Positions 62,310 to 64,000 of a DNA stretch of 64,000 bases are shown in pieces. The notes under the pieces were generated by a model, which saw only the letters and a program-made list of their open reading frames with translations, did not search any database and was not told the origin of the DNA. The first letter of the stretch is position 1. Every line of letters starts with the position of its first letter. Origin of the DNA: Ziziphus jujuba (Eukaryota > Streptophyta > Magnoliopsida > Rosales > Rhamnaceae); contig NC_083380.1 of NCBI RefSeq assembly GCF_031755915.1, positions 30,600,501 to 30,664,500 of the forward strand, in the 5' to 3' direction. Both the position numbers and the translations under genes were made by a program.

Positions 62310-64000
62310 AACAGGCGACCCACAGGCGACCGTGCGTCGCCTGTTCTTTTTTTTTTTTCAATTTTTTTGTTTAAACATTTAAAAAAAAATCAAAATAGGA
62401 CCATAACAAGAATTGAACCCAGAACCTCTTACACTCTCAAGAAATCACCACACCACTAAGCCAAATCACTTATATGTACTAATACAGCAAAAATTTGCTA
62501 ATATAGTATTAGGCGACGCATTATTGAATCAATGCGTCGCCAAATACAAGAACAGGCGACGCATTCCTCAACAAATGCGTCGCCTGTTCTTTTTTTTTTT
62601 CAATTTTTTTTAAACATTTAAAAAAAAATCAAAATAAAACCATAACAAGAATTAAACCCAGGACCTCTTACACTCTCAAGAAATCACCACACCACTAGGC
62701 CAAATCACTTTTATGTATTAATACAGCAAAAATTGGCTAATATAGTGTTAGGCGACGCATTATTCAAACAATGCGTCGCCAAATACAAGAACAGGCGACG
62801 CATTCCTCAACAAATGCGTCGCCTGTTCCTTTTTTTTTTCAATTTTTTTGTTTAAACATTTAAAAAAAATAAAATCAAAATTGGACCATAACAAGAATTG
62901 AACCCAAGATCTCATACACTCTCAGGAAATCACCACACCACTAGGCCAAATCACTTATATGTACTAATATAGCAAATATTGGCTAATATAGTGTTAGGCG
63001 ACGCATTATTGAATCAATGCGTCGCCAAATACAAGAACAGGCGACGCATTCCTCAACAAATGCGTCGCCTGTTCTTTTTTTTTTTTTCAATTTTTTTTTA
63101 AACATTTTAAAAAAATAAAATCAAAATAGGACGATAATAAAAATTGAACCCAAGACCTCATACACTCTCAGAAAATAACCACACCACTAGGCCAAATCAC
63201 TTATATGTACTAATACAGCAAAAATTTGCTAATATAGTGTTAGGCGACGCATTATTGAATCAATGCGTCGCCAAATACAAGAACAGGCGACGCATTCCTC
63301 AACAAATGCGTCGCCTGTTCTTTTTTTTTTTCAATTTTTTTGTTTAAACATTTTAAAAAAAAATCAAAATAAGACCATAACAAGAATTGAACCCAGGACC
63401 TCTTATACTCTCAAGAAATCACCACACCACTAGGCCAAATCACTTTTATGTATTAATACAGCAAAAATTGGCTAATATAGTGTTAGGCGACGCATTATTC
63501 AAACAATGCGTCGCCAAATACAAGAACAGGCGACGCATTCCTCAACAAATGCGTCGCCTGTTCCTTTTTTTTTTTTCAATTTTTTTGTTTAAACATTTAA
63601 AAAAAATAAAATCAAAATTAGACCATTACAAGAATTGAACCCAGGACCTCATACACTCTCAGGAAATCACCACACCACTAGGCCAAATCACTTATATGTA
63701 CTAATATAGCAAATATTGGCTAATATAGTGTTAGGCGACGCATTATTGAATCAATGCGTCGCCAAATACAAGAACAGGCGACGCATTCCTCAACAAATGC
63801 GTCGCCTGTTCTTTTTTTTTTTCAATTTTTTTGTTTAAACATTTAAAAAAAAAATTAAAATAAGACCATAACAAGAATTGAACCCAGGACCTCTTACACT
63901 CTCAAGAAATCACCATACCACTAGGCCAAATCACTTATATGTACTAATACAGCAAAAATTGGCTAATATAGTGTTAGGCGACGCATTATTCAAACAATGC
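62310..64000. repeat. Tandem array of about 244-bp units with paired GC-rich hairpins
   Basis: The word aggcgacgca that opens each unit's hairpin pair starts at 62511, 62750, 62996, 63242, 63485, 63733 and 63976, spacing 239-248 bp. Each unit has hairpin 1, GGCGACGCATT-8 nt-AATGCGTCGCC. A 12-nt linker (aaatacaagaac) and hairpin 2, AGGCGACGCATT-8 nt-AATGCGTCGCCT, follow. Then come a T-run, a gtttaaac-type word, an A-run and a tRNA-like module. Unit variants recur in the order A-B-C-A-B-C (731-737 bp period), a higher-order repeat of three. A diverged hairpin at 62313-62346 marks the array edge. The array runs off the window. Confidence 0.95.
62381..62470 (-). other. tRNA-like module 1 (A box, B box, T-run) of the array
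   Basis: On the minus strand, TGGCTTAGTGG (62463-62453) fits the Pol III A-box consensus TRGYNNARNGG. GGGTTCAATTCT (62420-62409) contains GTTCAATTC, fitting the B-box consensus GWTCRANNC, 33 bases further. A T-run (complement of 62381-62389) follows about 20 bases later, as a Pol III terminator would. Similar modules lie near 62702-62648, 62948-62894, 63194-63140, 63437-63383, 63685-63631 and 63928-63874, most with the A box TGGCCTAGTGG. The T-arm stem is not complementary, so this is a tRNA-derived or SINE-like sequence rather than a functional tRNA. Transcription is inferred only. Confidence 0.5.

Larger units (their letters stand above)
62034..64000 (+). mobile_element. CACTA (En/Spm-type) transposon terminus, continues past the window
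   Basis: The terminus CACTACGCGAAAATTGATAT is a good match to plant CACTA-superfamily ends (CACTAC..GAAAA). It is followed at once by repeated GCGAC/GTCGC words (tagcgacacttatttagcgac and gcgtcgcctgttc). Such dense, short, often inverted subterminal repeats bind the TNPA-type protein in this superfamily. The other end, any transposase and the 3-bp target duplication lie outside the window. ATG precedes the terminus and is the candidate 3-bp duplication to test. The interior from 62.4 kb is a tandem array described separately. Confidence 0.8.

Noticed and set aside
62381..62470. A functional tRNA gene on the minus strand
   Set aside because: A and B boxes fit, but T-arm and acceptor stems do not pair and the same sequence is tandemly repeated; a tRNA-like/SINE-derived module is the better reading.
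62413..63638. Repeated ORFs of 66-83 codons beginning MNP.P..LS.N
   Set aside because: They are the same frame read through successive copies of the 244-bp repeat, including the tRNA-like module and hairpins on the sense strand. They end in Phe runs from T-tracts; no protein homology or independent codon signal.
62310..64000. CRISPR-like array
   Set aside because: Repeats and spacing are regular, but the whole 244-bp unit is repeated, there are no unique spacers, the context is a plant nuclear genome and the unit belongs to a CACTA end.

Overview
The window is nuclear DNA of a flowering plant, very probably a eudicot. It is AT-rich, its genes carry many GT-AG introns, its intergenic space is full of TA, GA, CT and CA microsatellites, and it holds typical plant transposons (MULE, CACTA, TRIM/LTR remnants). 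The protein-coding content is plant-type dihydroxyacetone kinase, calmodulin and a ZF-HD homeodomain factor. I cannot name the species from sequence alone.

Layout. 0.9-3.0 kb (minus): a broken FAR1/FHY3-related (MULE-transposase-derived) gene. 3.96-6.60 kb: an element with long terminal inverted repeats carrying an exon-intron fragment of glutathione reductase, i.e. a Pack-MULE. 7.5-16.1 kb (plus): a complete 20-exon dihydroxyacetone kinase gene (592 codons plus stop) with TATA box and CT-repeat leader. 17.1-19.8 kb (plus): a complete four-exon calmodulin gene (149 aa) with one GC-AG intron. 22.9-24.0 kb: a diverged tandem duplication. 28.26-28.84 kb (minus): an intronless zinc-finger homeodomain (ZHD) gene, 191 aa. 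31.85-32.16 kb: a GC-rich island resembling an LTR piece. 35.5-38.75 kb (minus): an unrecognised, apparently spliced locus containing a tandem duplication of about 1.3 kb with exon-like blocks. 39-42.2 kb: AT-rich DNA with short repeated motifs, probably a decayed DNA transposon. 42-58.9 kb: long gene-poor AT-rich space with microsatellites and one GC-richer island at 53.5 kb. 58.88-59.25 kb: a miniature LTR retrotransposon (TRIM-like) remnant with an initiator-tRNA-Met type primer site. 62.03 kb to the end: the terminus of a CACTA transposon whose subterminal region is a 244-bp tandem array. Each array unit has two GC-rich perfect hairpins and a minus-strand tRNA-like module with A box, B box and T-run.

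The three intact genes are unrelated housekeeping or regulatory genes: triose/dihydroxyacetone phosphorylation, calcium sensing and transcription. DAK and calmodulin are tandem neighbours about 1 kb apart but have separate promoters. The most unusual structure is the CACTA-embedded array of Pol III-like modules and hairpins. Next come the duplicated exon blocks at 35.5-38.4 kb and the internal exon duplication inside the DAK gene.
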